From: Corynebacterium poyangense | GTDB taxonomy: Bacteria; Actinomycetota; Actinomycetes; Mycobacteriales; Mycobacteriaceae | Assembly: GCF_014522205.1 (NCBI RefSeq) | Contig: NZ_CP046884.1 | Coordinates: 1,736,001-1,800,000, forward strand | Length of the DNA stretch: 64,000 bases | Direction: 5' to 3' | In this document: positions 53,974 through 63,020 of the stretch, piece after piece | Position numbering within the stretch: position 1 is the first letter of the stretch | Layout of the letters: each line of letters opens with the position of its first letter | The notes under the pieces: model-generated | Databases searched by the model: none | The model's input: only the letters and a program-made list of their open reading frames with translations | What the model was told of the DNA's origin: nothing | Made by a program: the position numbers and the translations under genes

Positions 53974-56034
53974 TTAGCTTTCTGACCTGGTCGAAGTTCC
54001 CACGAGCCCTCGGCGTCGGAGCAAGGGGTTTAAGTCGCGTTCCCTGCCCCGCAGCTGGATAAAGGATTCGCTAAAGTCCCGGGTGGCTCCTCTCGACAAC
54101 ACAAGATCCCGGAATTTTTCTCCAGCTTTCCGGGCAGCATCATCCTGAGCATCCGCCCCCGCAGCGGAGACCTCCTTAAACCAGTCAAAGCCATCGGCGT
54201 CGAGCACTTCTGCCCACAGATAAGAGTAATAGCCAGCTGAATAACCACCAGCAAAAATATGGGTGAAATAGGGGGAACGATAGCGCGGTAATACCTCGCT
54301 TAACCCGGCTTGAGCTAGCACGTTTGCTTCAAACTCGGCCACGCCTTCAGCGGTGGGGTCTATAGCGGCTGCTTGCTCTGGAGACAAAGAATGCCAGGCG
54401 AAGTCTAGAAGCGCTGCACCTAGATATTCTGATGTCGCGAAACCTTGGCCCCACTCCTGGGCGTTCTTTACCGCCTGAACTAGGTGTTCGGGAATCACGT
54501 CCCCCGTGCGATAGTGCTTGGCATAATGCGGCAGGATCGACGGATCAAAAGCCCAATTCTCATTAATCTGGGAAGGGAATTCCACGTAGTCGCGAGGCAC
54601 ACTGGTTCCGGAGAAGCTGGGGTAGCGAACTTTGGATAACAGACCGTGGAGGGCATGACCAAATTCGTGGAATAGTGTTGTGACTTCGTCCACGCTGAGG
54701 AGGGGATTATTGTCTTCGGTTTGGTTGAGCCCCATCACGTTGACGATCACGGGTTTAGTTCCCAGTAACTCAGACTGTTCTACGAAACTGCTCATCCACG
54801 CCCCGCCTCGTTTGGAAGGGCGGGCGAAGTAGTCACCCAAGAAAAGACCAATCCCGGTGCCGTCGGCGTCGAGAACTTCCCACACCTCTACCCCTTCGGC
54901 GTAGCCGGGAAGATCTGGGCGAGGTTTGAGTTCTATTCCATATAGCCGATGAGCGGCGCGGAAAACCCCATCATAAAGCACTTGCTGAAGAGGAAAGTAT
55001 TCACGTAATTCTGCGGTATCGAGTTGATAGTCACGCTGCTTGACTACGTTCGAAAAATACGGACGATCCGCGGCTGAGATTTTCTCTACTCCGGCTGCTT
55101 CGGCAATCAGCTTATCTTCTGCCGCTGCATTAGCCGCGGCGGTGGGAGCGAGGTCATAGAGTAAATCCCGCACCTTGTCTACCGTTGCGGTTTCTTCCTC
55201 AATAACATATTCAGCATGGCTGCTATAGCCTAAAAGTCGAGCTCGCTCAGCTCGTAGCTGAACCATCTCCACCGCTAAAGCAGGATTTTGTTCCGCTCCC
55301 CGCCGTGCCGCAGCCTGGTGCACGATCTGCCGCATATCAGCATCATCTAGCTGCGCTAGAGAAGACTGCACAGTAGGCAGTTCCAGCGGAATAACCCATC
55401 CGTCTTTCCCGCTTTTCTGGGCATAGTCACGGGCAGCTTCCTTATCTGCCGCACTAAATCCAGCTAACTTCTCTTCCTCCGTTACCTGCACAGCAAATTT
55501 TTGTGTGTCAGCCAGCACATTACGACCAAAGTTTTCGCTCAGGGTAGAGAGTCGTTGGTTAATTCTGCGCAAGCGCTCTTGAGCGTTCTCGTCCAGATCT
55601 GCCCCAGCCCGTCGGAATTGGCGAAGATAGAAATCATAGAGCCGCTGGGATTCTTCATCTTTGGGGGCCTGGCATTGCTTTACCCGCTGATATAACTGGC
55701 TATTTTGATAAATCTCGTCCACATGTGCCGCGAGCTTAGGGCTTATGTCTTCAGCAATAGCGTCGGTATTCTCATCCGAATCTGTTCCTTGGAGGTTGAA
55801 AAACACCGCACTTACTCGGTGCAGATCACGGCCGCTACGCTCTAGCGCCTCCACGGTATTTTCCCAGGTTGGTTCGGGTTGGGCCAGGATGTCAGCAATT
55901 TCTTCACGATGGCGACGGAAAGCTTCCGCAAATGCACTGCGAAAATGATCCGTACAGATGCAACGGAAATCAGGAAACTGATAGTCCATGCCGGAAGGCT
56001 TTAATAAGGGGTTGTTCTCCACGTTTGCTGTCAT
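53974..56034 (-). CDS. M3 family metallopeptidase (peptidyl-dipeptidase Dcp / oligopeptidase A type)
   Basis: 686 residues from ATG 56034. Zinc motif HEFGHALHG in VTTLFHEFGHALHG and the downstream Glu in the SQINENWAF region, with FAGGYSAGYYSYLWAEVLDADGF near the C-terminus, are diagnostic for M3. It cleaves short peptides in the cytoplasm. The start matches the usual N-terminus (NNPLLKPSGMDYQFPDF) and TACGAT lies 8 nt upstream. Codons up to 56103 overlap the divergent esterase gene and are unlikely. Confidence 0.93.
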   Translation of the reverse strand: MTANVENNPLLKPSGMDYQFPDFRCICTDHFRSAFAEAFRRHREEIADILAQPEPTWENTVEALERSGRDLHRVSAVFFNLQGTDSDENTDAIAEDISPKLAAHVDEIYQNSQLYQRVKQCQAPKDEESQRLYDFYLRQFRRAGADLDENAQERLRRINQRLSTLSENFGRNVLADTQKFAVQVTEEEKLAGFSAADKEAARDYAQKSGKDGWVIPLELPTVQSSLAQLDDADMRQIVHQAAARRGAEQNPALAVEMVQLRAERARLLGYSSHAEYVIEEETATVDKVRDLLYDLAPTAAANAAAEDKLIAEAAGVEKISAADRPYFSNVVKQRDYQLDTAELREYFPLQQVLYDGVFRAAHRLYGIELKPRPDLPGYAEGVEVWEVLDADGTGIGLFLGDYFARPSKRGGAWMSSFVEQSELLGTKPVIVNVMGLNQTEDNNPLLSVDEVTTLFHEFGHALHGLLSKVRYPSFSGTSVPRDYVEFPSQINENWAFDPSILPHYAKHYRTGDVIPEHLVQAVKNAQEWGQGFATSEYLGAALLDFAWHSLSPEQAAAIDPTAEGVAEFEANVLAQAGLSEVLPRYRSPYFTHIFAGGYSAGYYSYLWAEVLDADGFDWFKEVSAAGADAQDDAARKAGEKFRDLVLSRGATRDFSESFIQLRGRERDLNPLLRRRGLVGTSTRSES

Positions 56035-56042
56035 GATTGTTG

Positions 56043-56058
56043 ATCGTAGCGTTAGGCT
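56043..56058. promoter_or_regulatory. Overlapping divergent -10 elements of the M3 peptidase and the esterase
   Basis: TACGAT on the minus strand (56048-56043), 8 nt before the peptidase ATG. TAGGCT on the plus strand (56053-56058), 7 nt before the esterase ATG. The two starts are only 31 nt apart, so both transcripts are predicted to be leaderless. Confidence 0.4.
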
Positions 56059-56065
56059 GGTTGCC

Positions 56066-57376
56066 ATGAAGCAGGTCACGGTCTCTTGCCCCCAAGGCCA
56101 CATTCAAGGAATCGAATATGACGAGGGTATCCGGGTTTTCCACTCTATTCCCTACCTCGATATCCCGGGCCCCTTTTATGACTCCCAGTTACGCCTTCAC
56201 ACCCAACGGCTTTCTCAACCCGTTTTTGATTGCACCTCAGCTCACCCCGAACAGCCTGCACTAAGTATTGTCACCCCAGCCCATCTTCGCCCAGGAAGCG
56301 ACGCCCCCGTCATCGCCTATATCCACGGTGGTGCTTATATCCACGGCTCTCATGCTGATCCTGAATCCGATGCTGTTCGCTTAGCTCAACAAGGCTATGT
56401 CTGCGTCAACCTCGGGTATCGTCTCGGCGCCGCAGGCTTTAGCCAATTCCATGATGACTTTTTCTCCCACTACCGCGGAATCAACGATTGTCTCCTCGGC
56501 CTGGAGTGGATTCAACGCTGCATCGAATCTTTCGGTGGCGATCCCACCTCCGTCACCCTCATGGGGCAGTCTGCGGGAGGAGGAATTGTCCTATGGCTCA
56601 TGCGCCGTGATCAATTTCGGGGCGGATTTCGACAGGCTATCGCATTATCTCCCTCCTTCCCACGAGTTCCCGGCTGGAAACGTCGAACTTCCTTAAGAAG
56701 TGCGCTTTTCTGTCCCTTGACTCGCTCCCATCTCAATGATTTAGCTACGCGCAAACCTCGGGCCTTCACCCGTGGCCAGCAACGTTATGCTCGTCTTCAC
56801 CCCACTGATGTACCTTTTGGACCTTTTCCTTGTGATTCCCAGGAGTGGGATCCTTCCATCCCAGTACTCCTCAGCTGTACCGATGCCGAGTTCTGGGATT
56901 ATCCCTTTGCCCAGCGAGTAGACCCGTCACCGTGGTCTAGCCCCATAGCAACAATGATGCTTCGCCATTTTGGGGTCCCCGCATCCCAACGTCAACCCTA
57001 TTTTTCCCAGCTACCCGCCGAACACCGGGTAGGAACAGTCATTAGCGACGCCATCATTCGCCGCTGGGTCGCCGAATGCGCGGCCTCATCCCCCTCCCCC
57101 ACCTGGGTAATGCAGCACCGCAGCCAACCAGACATCGGCAAAGTTGCGACCCACTGCGCAGATTTAGATTGGATTTTTCACGCTACGTCCCCGAACTGGA
57201 TCAGACGCACCCTGGACTATTTTATCCACCATCATGAGTTGAACTGGCCGCGTTATGAGCACCAGGGTTCTCGCACGGTAGTAGAGATCTTTGGGTCTGG
57301 AACTGACTCGGCTGAAAAGATGCTCACTCATGATCCCTTAGCCCACATCCGGGAGGCCTTCCCACCCACCCGGTAA
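56066..57376 (+). CDS. Type B carboxylesterase
   Basis: 436 residues. Oxyanion motif [18 protein letters not shown] (86-103), nucleophile GQSAGGG with Ser169 in [15 protein letters not shown], and a His near the C-terminus. No signal peptide from ATG 56066, so it is probably cytoplasmic. The start is supported by TAGGCT 7 nt upstream; upstream in-frame codons run through the peptidase gene. It lies just before treS, 10 nt apart. Confidence 0.9.
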   Translation: MKQVTVSCPQGHIQGIEYDEGIRVFHSIPYLDIPGPFYDSQLRLHTQRLSQPVFDCTSAHPEQPALSIVTPAHLRPGSDAPVIAYIHGGAYIHGSHADPESDAVRLAQQGYVCVNLGYRLGAAGFSQFHDDFFSHYRGINDCLLGLEWIQRCIESFGGDPTSVTLMGQSAGGGIVLWLMRRDQFRGGFRQAIALSPSFPRVPGWKRRTSLRSALFCPLTRSHLNDLATRKPRAFTRGQQRYARLHPTDVPFGPFPCDSQEWDPSIPVLLSCTDAEFWDYPFAQRVDPSPWSSPIATMMLRHFGVPASQRQPYFSQLPAEHRVGTVISDAIIRRWVAECAASSPSPTWVMQHRSQPDIGKVATHCADLDWIFHATSPNWIRRTLDYFIHHHELNWPRYEHQGSRTVVEIFGSGTDSAEKMLTHDPLAHIREAFPPTR

Positions 57377-57379
57377 AGT
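57374..57379 (+). promoter_or_regulatory. treS: Predicted -10 element, leaderless treS transcript
   Basis: TAAAGT, exactly 7 nt before the treS ATG. It includes the stop codon TAA of the esterase gene. Confidence 0.45.
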
Positions 57380-57386
57380 CGGTCCC

Positions 57387-59186
57387 ATGACCCAAAGCGC
57401 TTATCTTGGAGACAACAACCAACCTAAGCCTGCCAAGGCTGCCCCGAGGCCCGATGTTGATGAGGAAGGCTACCTCGTCGAACATGAATCGGAAGATTAT
57501 GCCACCCCGGCCCCAGCACCAGGAGATAATCCCTGGGAGCGTAAAGATCCCGAGTGGTATAAGGATGCAGTTTTTTATGAGGTCTTGGTGCGAGCCTTTT
57601 ATGACCCGGAGAATTCCGGTTCCGGCTCTATAAAAGGTCTCACCGAAAAACTTGACTACCTGCAATGGCTAGGAGTGGACTGCATTTGGCTTCCACCCTT
57701 TTATGATTCCCCGCTGCGCGATGGTGGCTATGATATTCGCAATTTCCGCGAGATTTTGCCGGAATTTGGTACCGTCGATGATTTTGTTGAGTTAGTTGAC
57801 CATGCTCACCGCCGAGGGCTGCGGGTTATTACTGACCTGGTGATGAACCACACCAGTGACCAGCACCCCTGGTTCCAAGAATCCCGGCGGGATCCGGATT
57901 CTCCTTATGGTGATTTCTATGTTTGGTCTGATGACCCGGAGCTGTATTCCGAAGCCAGGATCATCTTTATCGACACGGAAGAGTCTAACTGGACGTGGGA
58001 TCCGGTTCGGAAACAATACTTCTGGCATCGTTTCTTCTCTCACCAGCCAGACTTAAACTATGACAATCCGGCAGTCCAAGAGGCCATGCTCGACGTCATG
58101 CGCTTTTGGCTGGACTTAGGGCTCGACGGATTCCGCCTGGACGCTGTTCCTTATCTTTATGAACGCGAAGGTACCAATGGCGAAAATCTTCCTGAAACCC
58201 ACGCTTTCTTAAAGCGAGTGCGCAGTGTTATTGAAGAGGAGTATCCAGGCCGGGTGCTCCTGGCTGAAGCTAATCAGTGGCCGCAAGATGTGGTGGAGTA
58301 CTTCGGCGAACCGGAAGTTGGAGATGAATGCCACATGGCTTTCCATTTTCCTTTGATGCCCCGGATTTTCATGGCAGCCCGTCAGCATTCTCGCCTACCT
58401 ATCTCCGATATTTTGGCTAATACTCCGGATATTCCTTCTTCCGCCCAGTGGGGGATTTTCCTGCGCAATCACGATGAGTTGACGTTGGAGATGGTCACTG
58501 AGGATGAGCGCTCCTACATGTATGGTCAATATGCCAAAGACCCGAGGATGCGCGCCAATGTAGGGATTCGACGCCGCTTGGCCCCTCTTCTTGGCGGGGA
58601 TAGAAACCAACTTGAACTGTTCACCGGTTTATTGTTGTCCCTGCCTGGCTCCCCTGTGCTGTACTACGGCGATGAGATTGGGATGGGAGACAATATCTGG
58701 CTTCCTGACCGTGACGGAGTACGCACTCCTATGCAATGGTCCTCTGACCGAAACGGTGGCTTCTCTAAGGCTGATCCCGAACGCCTTTATCTGCCAGCTA
58801 TTCAAAATGACCAGTACGGGTATGGGCGGGTAAACGTCGAAAACCAAATGCAGCTCGGGAACTCTCTTTTACAGTGGACCCGCTCCTTTATCCATGTTCG
58901 CAAGCAATACCGAGCCTTCGGGTTAGGAACGTACCGCGAGGTCGAATCCGCTAACGAGGCGGTGTTGAGTTTCTTGAGAGAATACCGGGGAGAAACTCTC
59001 CTGTGCGTCAATAATCTTTCTGACCGCCCTCAATCAGTTTCTCTCGACCTCAGCGCCTTCGCCGGTTCCACCCCCAGGGAATTATCTGGCGGTGAGCCTT
59101 TCCCCGTCGTCGAATATGACCGAGAGTGGACTGTCACCCTCGCACCCTACGGCTTCTTCTGGTTCATCCTGTCTGAGGAGGAATAA
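57387..59186 (+). CDS. treS: Trehalose synthase (maltose alpha-D-glucosyltransferase)
   Basis: 599 residues, GH13 enzyme. Catalytic residues: nucleophile Asp in [17 protein letters not shown] (near 249), acid/base Glu in [12 protein letters not shown] (near 293), and Asp in [10 protein letters not shown] (near 361). It interconverts maltose and trehalose. An acidic N-terminal extension of about 50 residues precedes the barrel. The maltokinase gene follows after 6 nt, so the pair is an operon for feeding maltose into maltose-1-phosphate. Confidence 0.97.
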   Translation: MTQSAYLGDNNQPKPAKAAPRPDVDEEGYLVEHESEDYATPAPAPGDNPWERKDPEWYKDAVFYEVLVRAFYDPENSGSGSIKGLTEKLDYLQWLGVDCIWLPPFYDSPLRDGGYDIRNFREILPEFGTVDDFVELVDHAHRRGLRVITDLVMNHTSDQHPWFQESRRDPDSPYGDFYVWSDDPELYSEARIIFIDTEESNWTWDPVRKQYFWHRFFSHQPDLNYDNPAVQEAMLDVMRFWLDLGLDGFRLDAVPYLYEREGTNGENLPETHAFLKRVRSVIEEEYPGRVLLAEANQWPQDVVEYFGEPEVGDECHMAFHFPLMPRIFMAARQHSRLPISDILANTPDIPSSAQWGIFLRNHDELTLEMVTEDERSYMYGQYAKDPRMRANVGIRRRLAPLLGGDRNQLELFTGLLLSLPGSPVLYYGDEIGMGDNIWLPDRDGVRTPMQWSSDRNGGFSKADPERLYLPAIQNDQYGYGRVNVENQMQLGNSLLQWTRSFIHVRKQYRAFGLGTYREVESANEAVLSFLREYRGETLLCVNNLSDRPQSVSLDLSAFAGSTPRELSGGEPFPVVEYDREWTVTLAPYGFFWFILSEEE

Positions 59187-59192
59187 GTTTTC

Positions 59193-60368
59193 ATGTCTAC
59201 TGAGCAGAATCTTGCCCATACTCTGGCCCAGGCTCGTTTCTATGGGGCAAAGTCAGAACCCATTGATGAGGTTCAAATCCACCAAGAGGAGGTGGCTACT
59301 GCTCAGGGGGATCGGCTCTGTATTCTCGCCGTACGTCATGGTCAGCAGGTCGATACCTATCAGGTGCTCTTAGACGCTGATGACCAAGACGTCCTTGGTG
59401 ATCGAGCTACAGAATTAGGCGAAGCACTTAGCCTGGGGCGCCCAGCCGGATCCGGCACCTGGCATGAACTCCGCCCTTTCCCTACCGGACTAACTGGCCG
59501 GCAGCTTTCAGGTGAACAATCCAACACCACATTGATCTTTTCCGATGGCGCTCACGATACCGCCGTCGTGAAGTATTTTCGGAAATTGCAGCCGGGCATC
59601 AATCCTGAGGTAGAACTCCTCTCCGGGATAGCCGATACTCCCCATGTTGCTCGTCTTTATGGCTGGGTGAGTAACACCATCGATGAGCAGGACTACATCA
59701 CTGCTGTTGCCCAGGAGTTTATTGCCGACTCCCAGGATGGCTGGAAACGTGCGCTTGATTTTGGCTCCCGGGGTCAATCCTTCGCCGAGGATGCCCATCT
59801 CCTTGGCCAAGCCACCGCATCAGTACATCAGGCCCTTGCATCTGGTTTTGGCTCTTCAACTATCGACGCAGCAGAAGTAGCGCAACGACTAACCGCTAGG
59901 TTTGAAGATCTTCGTCGCCGTGTCCCGGCGTTGGAACAGTACCGACTCGGGGTTCTTCAACACTATGAAGATTTGACGGGCAACACCCCCTGCCACCGAG
60001 TTCATGGGGATTTGCATCTGGGGCAGGTTTTAAGAACCCCGGATCGTTATGTCCTCATCGATTTTGAAGGTGAACCAGCCCGCCCGATTGCTGAACGACG
60101 TCGCCCCGATGCCGCATTAAGAGACGTGGCTGGTTTGGTTCGCTCTATCGACTACGCCACCCATTCCATCTCAGCCCCAGAAGGCTGGGCCGAGGAGGCA
60201 ACCACGGCCTTATTAGCGGGCTATGGCGTCTCGGCCGATGATCCCTTCCTGGCTGCCTATGTGTTGGATAAGGCACTGTACGAAGTAGCCTATGAGGTTG
60301 ATAACCGTCCGGATTGGGTGTCTATTCCCCAAGCCGCCGTCCTGCGACTTCTTCATCAGCAGCCTTAG
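59193..60368 (+). CDS. mak: Maltokinase
   Basis: 391 residues. Kinase core motif HRVHGDLHLGQVL near 269-281 (catalytic Asp) and IDFEGEPARP near 289-298, aminoglycoside-phosphotransferase-like. The cap region precedes this. It phosphorylates maltose to maltose-1-phosphate. Downstream of treS by 6 nt with SD GAGGAGG upstream; a terminator follows at the stop. In actinobacteria it is also called pep2. Confidence 0.93.
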   Translation: MSTEQNLAHTLAQARFYGAKSEPIDEVQIHQEEVATAQGDRLCILAVRHGQQVDTYQVLLDADDQDVLGDRATELGEALSLGRPAGSGTWHELRPFPTGLTGRQLSGEQSNTTLIFSDGAHDTAVVKYFRKLQPGINPEVELLSGIADTPHVARLYGWVSNTIDEQDYITAVAQEFIADSQDGWKRALDFGSRGQSFAEDAHLLGQATASVHQALASGFGSSTIDAAEVAQRLTARFEDLRRRVPALEQYRLGVLQHYEDLTGNTPCHRVHGDLHLGQVLRTPDRYVLIDFEGEPARPIAERRRPDAALRDVAGLVRSIDYATHSISAPEGWAEEATTALLAGYGVSADDPFLAAYVLDKALYEVAYEVDNRPDWVSIPQAAVLRLLHQQP

Positions 60369-60392
60369 GCTGCCTTAGGCAGCTGAGTTTTT
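60369..60392 (+). terminator. Terminator of treS-mak
   Basis: GCTGCC-TTA-GGCAGC then a short spacer and TTTTT. The loop TTA is also the stop codon of the convergent small membrane gene. Confidence 0.7.
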
Positions 60393-60869
60393 CCTTACAC
60401 CCACGCTTTTCTTGCTTTGCCGCTGGATGATCGCTATTACAGCTCCAAGGACACCGAGGAGAAGGAGAACCACTCCTGACCATAGGGAAATACTTCCCAA
60501 GGCCCAGAAAGCATAAGCGGTGAGGAGAGTGGCGCGAACGGTTTGACCTTCAAAAACTTTTGCTTTTAGTTCGGGTTCGTCCTCACCGATTTCACTGTAG
60601 GTTCTGCCTCCAGCCATCTGTTGGAGGTGGACAGCCACATAGTGATCGGCGAATGCTTTGGCTTGGGGGCCGGTGGTGAGTTGTTGGCCTGCCCATGACC
60701 CTAAAGCCTCGCGTTGCTCTTGGGTGGGCAGTTGGGATTCTTCTGGCATTGTGATGCGTTGCTCTTGAAGCTGAGAAGACACCTGGTTATGGGCGTATAG
60801 TCCACCGCCGCTCAGTCCCAGTCCAAGAATTAAAACTATCGCACTCATCCACCGAATAATGCCAAACAT
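60375..60869 (-). CDS. Unknown membrane protein
   Basis: 164 residues. N-terminal helix near 8-27 (SAIVLILGLGLSGGGLYAH), an extracytoplasmic loop of about 75 residues with QQLTTGPQAKAFADHYV, and a hydrophobic hairpin near 108-150 (two helices). SD AAGGAGG lies about 10 nt before the ATG. A 10-bp palindrome (60891-60900) lies just upstream. No family recognised. Confidence 0.65.
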   Translation of the reverse strand: MFGIIRWMSAIVLILGLGLSGGGLYAHNQVSSQLQEQRITMPEESQLPTQEQREALGSWAGQQLTTGPQAKAFADHYVAVHLQQMAGGRTYSEIGEDEPELKAKVFEGQTVRATLLTAYAFWALGSISLWSGVVLLLLGVLGAVIAIIQRQSKKSVGVRKNSAA

Positions 60870-60890
60870 AAAACAAGAACCTCCTTTTTA

Positions 60891-60900
60891 TGACATGTCA
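60891..60900. repeat. 10-bp palindrome TGACATGTCA in the intergenic region
   Basis: Perfect palindrome 22 nt before the minus-strand membrane-protein gene. It could be a regulator site. The rest of 60870-61132 shows no other clear feature besides the SD of the ABC gene. Confidence 0.3.
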
Positions 60901-61132
60901 ACATACTGACTAGTTCGATATTTTAAGAAGGATCTGTCCATAACTCAAGACAACGTGCGCTACGCCTCACTTTTCCTCCCCGACGCCTCTGCTACGGCAC
61001 CGCTAGCAGACCTATGTCTTAGCTTCCCCCGACCATGTTCTACGATGACATTCCCGCCCCTAAATAAACAGTATTGGCTCGCTGCCGCAGTCGACGGGAT
61101 GCTGCACCACCAAATTTGAGGAGAGTTCACCC

Positions 61133-63010
61133 ATGCACTCAATTGCGCGTATCCTTCGCAGTGTTTCTGCTCTCTGGCCACTCTATGTCGGAGTTATCCT
61201 CAGCTCGTTAATCACCGCAGCGCTCACCCTAGTCTCCCCCTTCTTAGTACGAGAAGCCACCGACCTCATCGTCGCTAGCCTCAACGGCCATACTCCCGCA
61301 AATACCGCAGTTCGAAGCATTTTTCTTCTCTCCCTCGGGCTACTTGCCGCAGACTTCGCTCGCACCTCCATGAACAACGTCGGCGGATGGATCGGCGACG
61401 TCATGGCCGCACGCATGCGCCAAATACTTTCCACCCGCTATTACGCCACCCTTTTGGCGTTACCACAAAAATACTACGACAACCAGGTAACAGGAACCAT
61501 AATTGCTCGCCTCAACCGTTCTATCAGCGAAGTAACGCAATTTCTGCGTTCCTTTTCCAATAATTTCTTCCCCATGATCATTAACCTCGTTGCGGTTTTG
61601 GTCATTACCGGCTTTTATTACTGGCCACTAACGCTTCTTCTTACTCTTCTGTTCCCGATTTATTTTTGGGTCACAACCCTTACTTCAAAGCGCTGGATTT
61701 CCTGGGAACAAGATAAAAACCATCAGGTAGACGTCGCTGGCGGTCGTTTCGCAGAAGTAGTCGGCCAGGTGAAAGTAGTGAAATCTTTCCTCGCTGAAAT
61801 TCGAGAGCTTTCTCAATTTAGTGAGCGCTTCCAATCCACCGTTGCCACCACTAAGGTCCAATCCCGGTGGTGGCATTCAATGGATATGATTCGTGGCGGC
61901 GCCATGAATTTAATTTTCTTCGGAATTTACTTCGTTCTTTTTTATCGCACCATTTATGGTTATTTCTCATTAGGCGATATGATTATGCTTATTCAATTAG
62001 TGGGAATGGTTAAACAACCCATTAATATGTTGAGCTGGATCGTAGATGCCGCACAGCGCGCCGTCGCCGGATCTCGGGACTATTTCACCGTCATGGCTGA
62101 ACCGTTGGAGCCTAGCGCTGACCCTCAACTTGTCGCGGCCACCTCCGCCTCTGAGGCCCCACTTCTAGAAGAGCGAGCCCCGTCTCCTTTGCCTCCTCAT
62201 GCTCCCGTGGTGAAGTTCACGAATGTCACTTTTAGCTATAGCCGCGATGAGCAACCCGTCATTCAGCACGTAAGTTTTGAGGTTCATCGAGGAGAAAAGA
62301 TTGCCTTGGTAGGTGAATCCGGCGGAGGTAAGACCACGTTAGTCAATTTGCTTTTGGGGCTTTACCAACCGCAGGAGGGCCAACTGGAGGTATGCGCTCA
62401 AGATGTTCGCACAGTGCCTGCTGCTCAGCTCCGTGCCTCGGTGGGCGTGGTGTTCCAGGATGCCAGTTTATTTTCTGGGACTGTCCGAGAAAACATCGCT
62501 TATGGTCGTCCTAACGCCACCCAAGAAGAAATTGAGGCAGTCGCAAAGCGAGCTAACGCCCATGAATTCATCACCACCTTCCCAGAGGGCTATGACACCT
62601 TAATCGGGGAACGAGGTTTACGTTTGTCAGGTGGTCAGCAACAGCGCATCGCTATTGCCCGCGCCATGCTTAAAGACGCCCCTATTTTGGTACTCGACGA
62701 AGCCACCTCAGCGCTGGATAATCGTTCAGAAAGAACAGTTCAAGCAGGCTTAGAGGAGCTGATGGCTAACCGCACCACGGTCATTATTGCCCATCGGCTC
62801 TCGACTATTGCCTCGGTTGACCGGATTGTGACTTTGGATCATGGACGGATCGATGAGATCGGGTCCCCGGCGGATTTGGCGCAGTCGGGTGGGATTTATT
62901 CGCAACTTTTGAAGTTAACCGCTAGTAATTCTGCCGCCGACCAGCAACGCCTTAAGGCATTCGGATTTTCAACCCACCACACCGACGACGTCCCTTCGGC
63001 TAATCGCTAA
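61133..63010 (+). CDS. ABC exporter, membrane and ATPase domains fused
   Basis: 625 residues. Six-helix type-1 exporter domain (1-310), then an NBD with Walker A GESGGGKTT near 395, signature LSGGQQQR near 498, and Walker B ILVLDEATSALD with H-loop IIAHRLS. Homodimeric or half-transporter exporter. Substrate unknown. SD GAGGAG 9 nt before ATG. A C-terminal extension of about 25 residues follows the NBD. Confidence 0.93.
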   Translation: MHSIARILRSVSALWPLYVGVILSSLITAALTLVSPFLVREATDLIVASLNGHTPANTAVRSIFLLSLGLLAADFARTSMNNVGGWIGDVMAARMRQILSTRYYATLLALPQKYYDNQVTGTIIARLNRSISEVTQFLRSFSNNFFPMIINLVAVLVITGFYYWPLTLLLTLLFPIYFWVTTLTSKRWISWEQDKNHQVDVAGGRFAEVVGQVKVVKSFLAEIRELSQFSERFQSTVATTKVQSRWWHSMDMIRGGAMNLIFFGIYFVLFYRTIYGYFSLGDMIMLIQLVGMVKQPINMLSWIVDAAQRAVAGSRDYFTVMAEPLEPSADPQLVAATSASEAPLLEERAPSPLPPHAPVVKFTNVTFSYSRDEQPVIQHVSFEVHRGEKIALVGESGGGKTTLVNLLLGLYQPQEGQLEVCAQDVRTVPAAQLRASVGVVFQDASLFSGTVRENIAYGRPNATQEEIEAVAKRANAHEFITTFPEGYDTLIGERGLRLSGGQQQRIAIARAMLKDAPILVLDEATSALDNRSERTVQAGLEELMANRTTVIIAHRLSTIASVDRIVTLDHGRIDEIGSPADLAQSGGIYSQLLKLTASNSAADQQRLKAFGFSTHHTDDVPSANR

Positions 63011-63013
63011 AAT
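63008..63013 (+). promoter_or_regulatory. aecD: Predicted -10 element, leaderless C-S lyase transcript
   Basis: TAAAAT, exactly 7 nt before the ATG at 63021. It includes the stop codon TAA of the upstream ABC gene. Confidence 0.45.
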
Positions 63014-63020
63014 CCGGGGC

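Noticed and set aside
61034..61066. Ten-codon leader peptide before the ABC exporter
   Set aside because: No ribosome site and no attenuator structure, so it cannot be supported.
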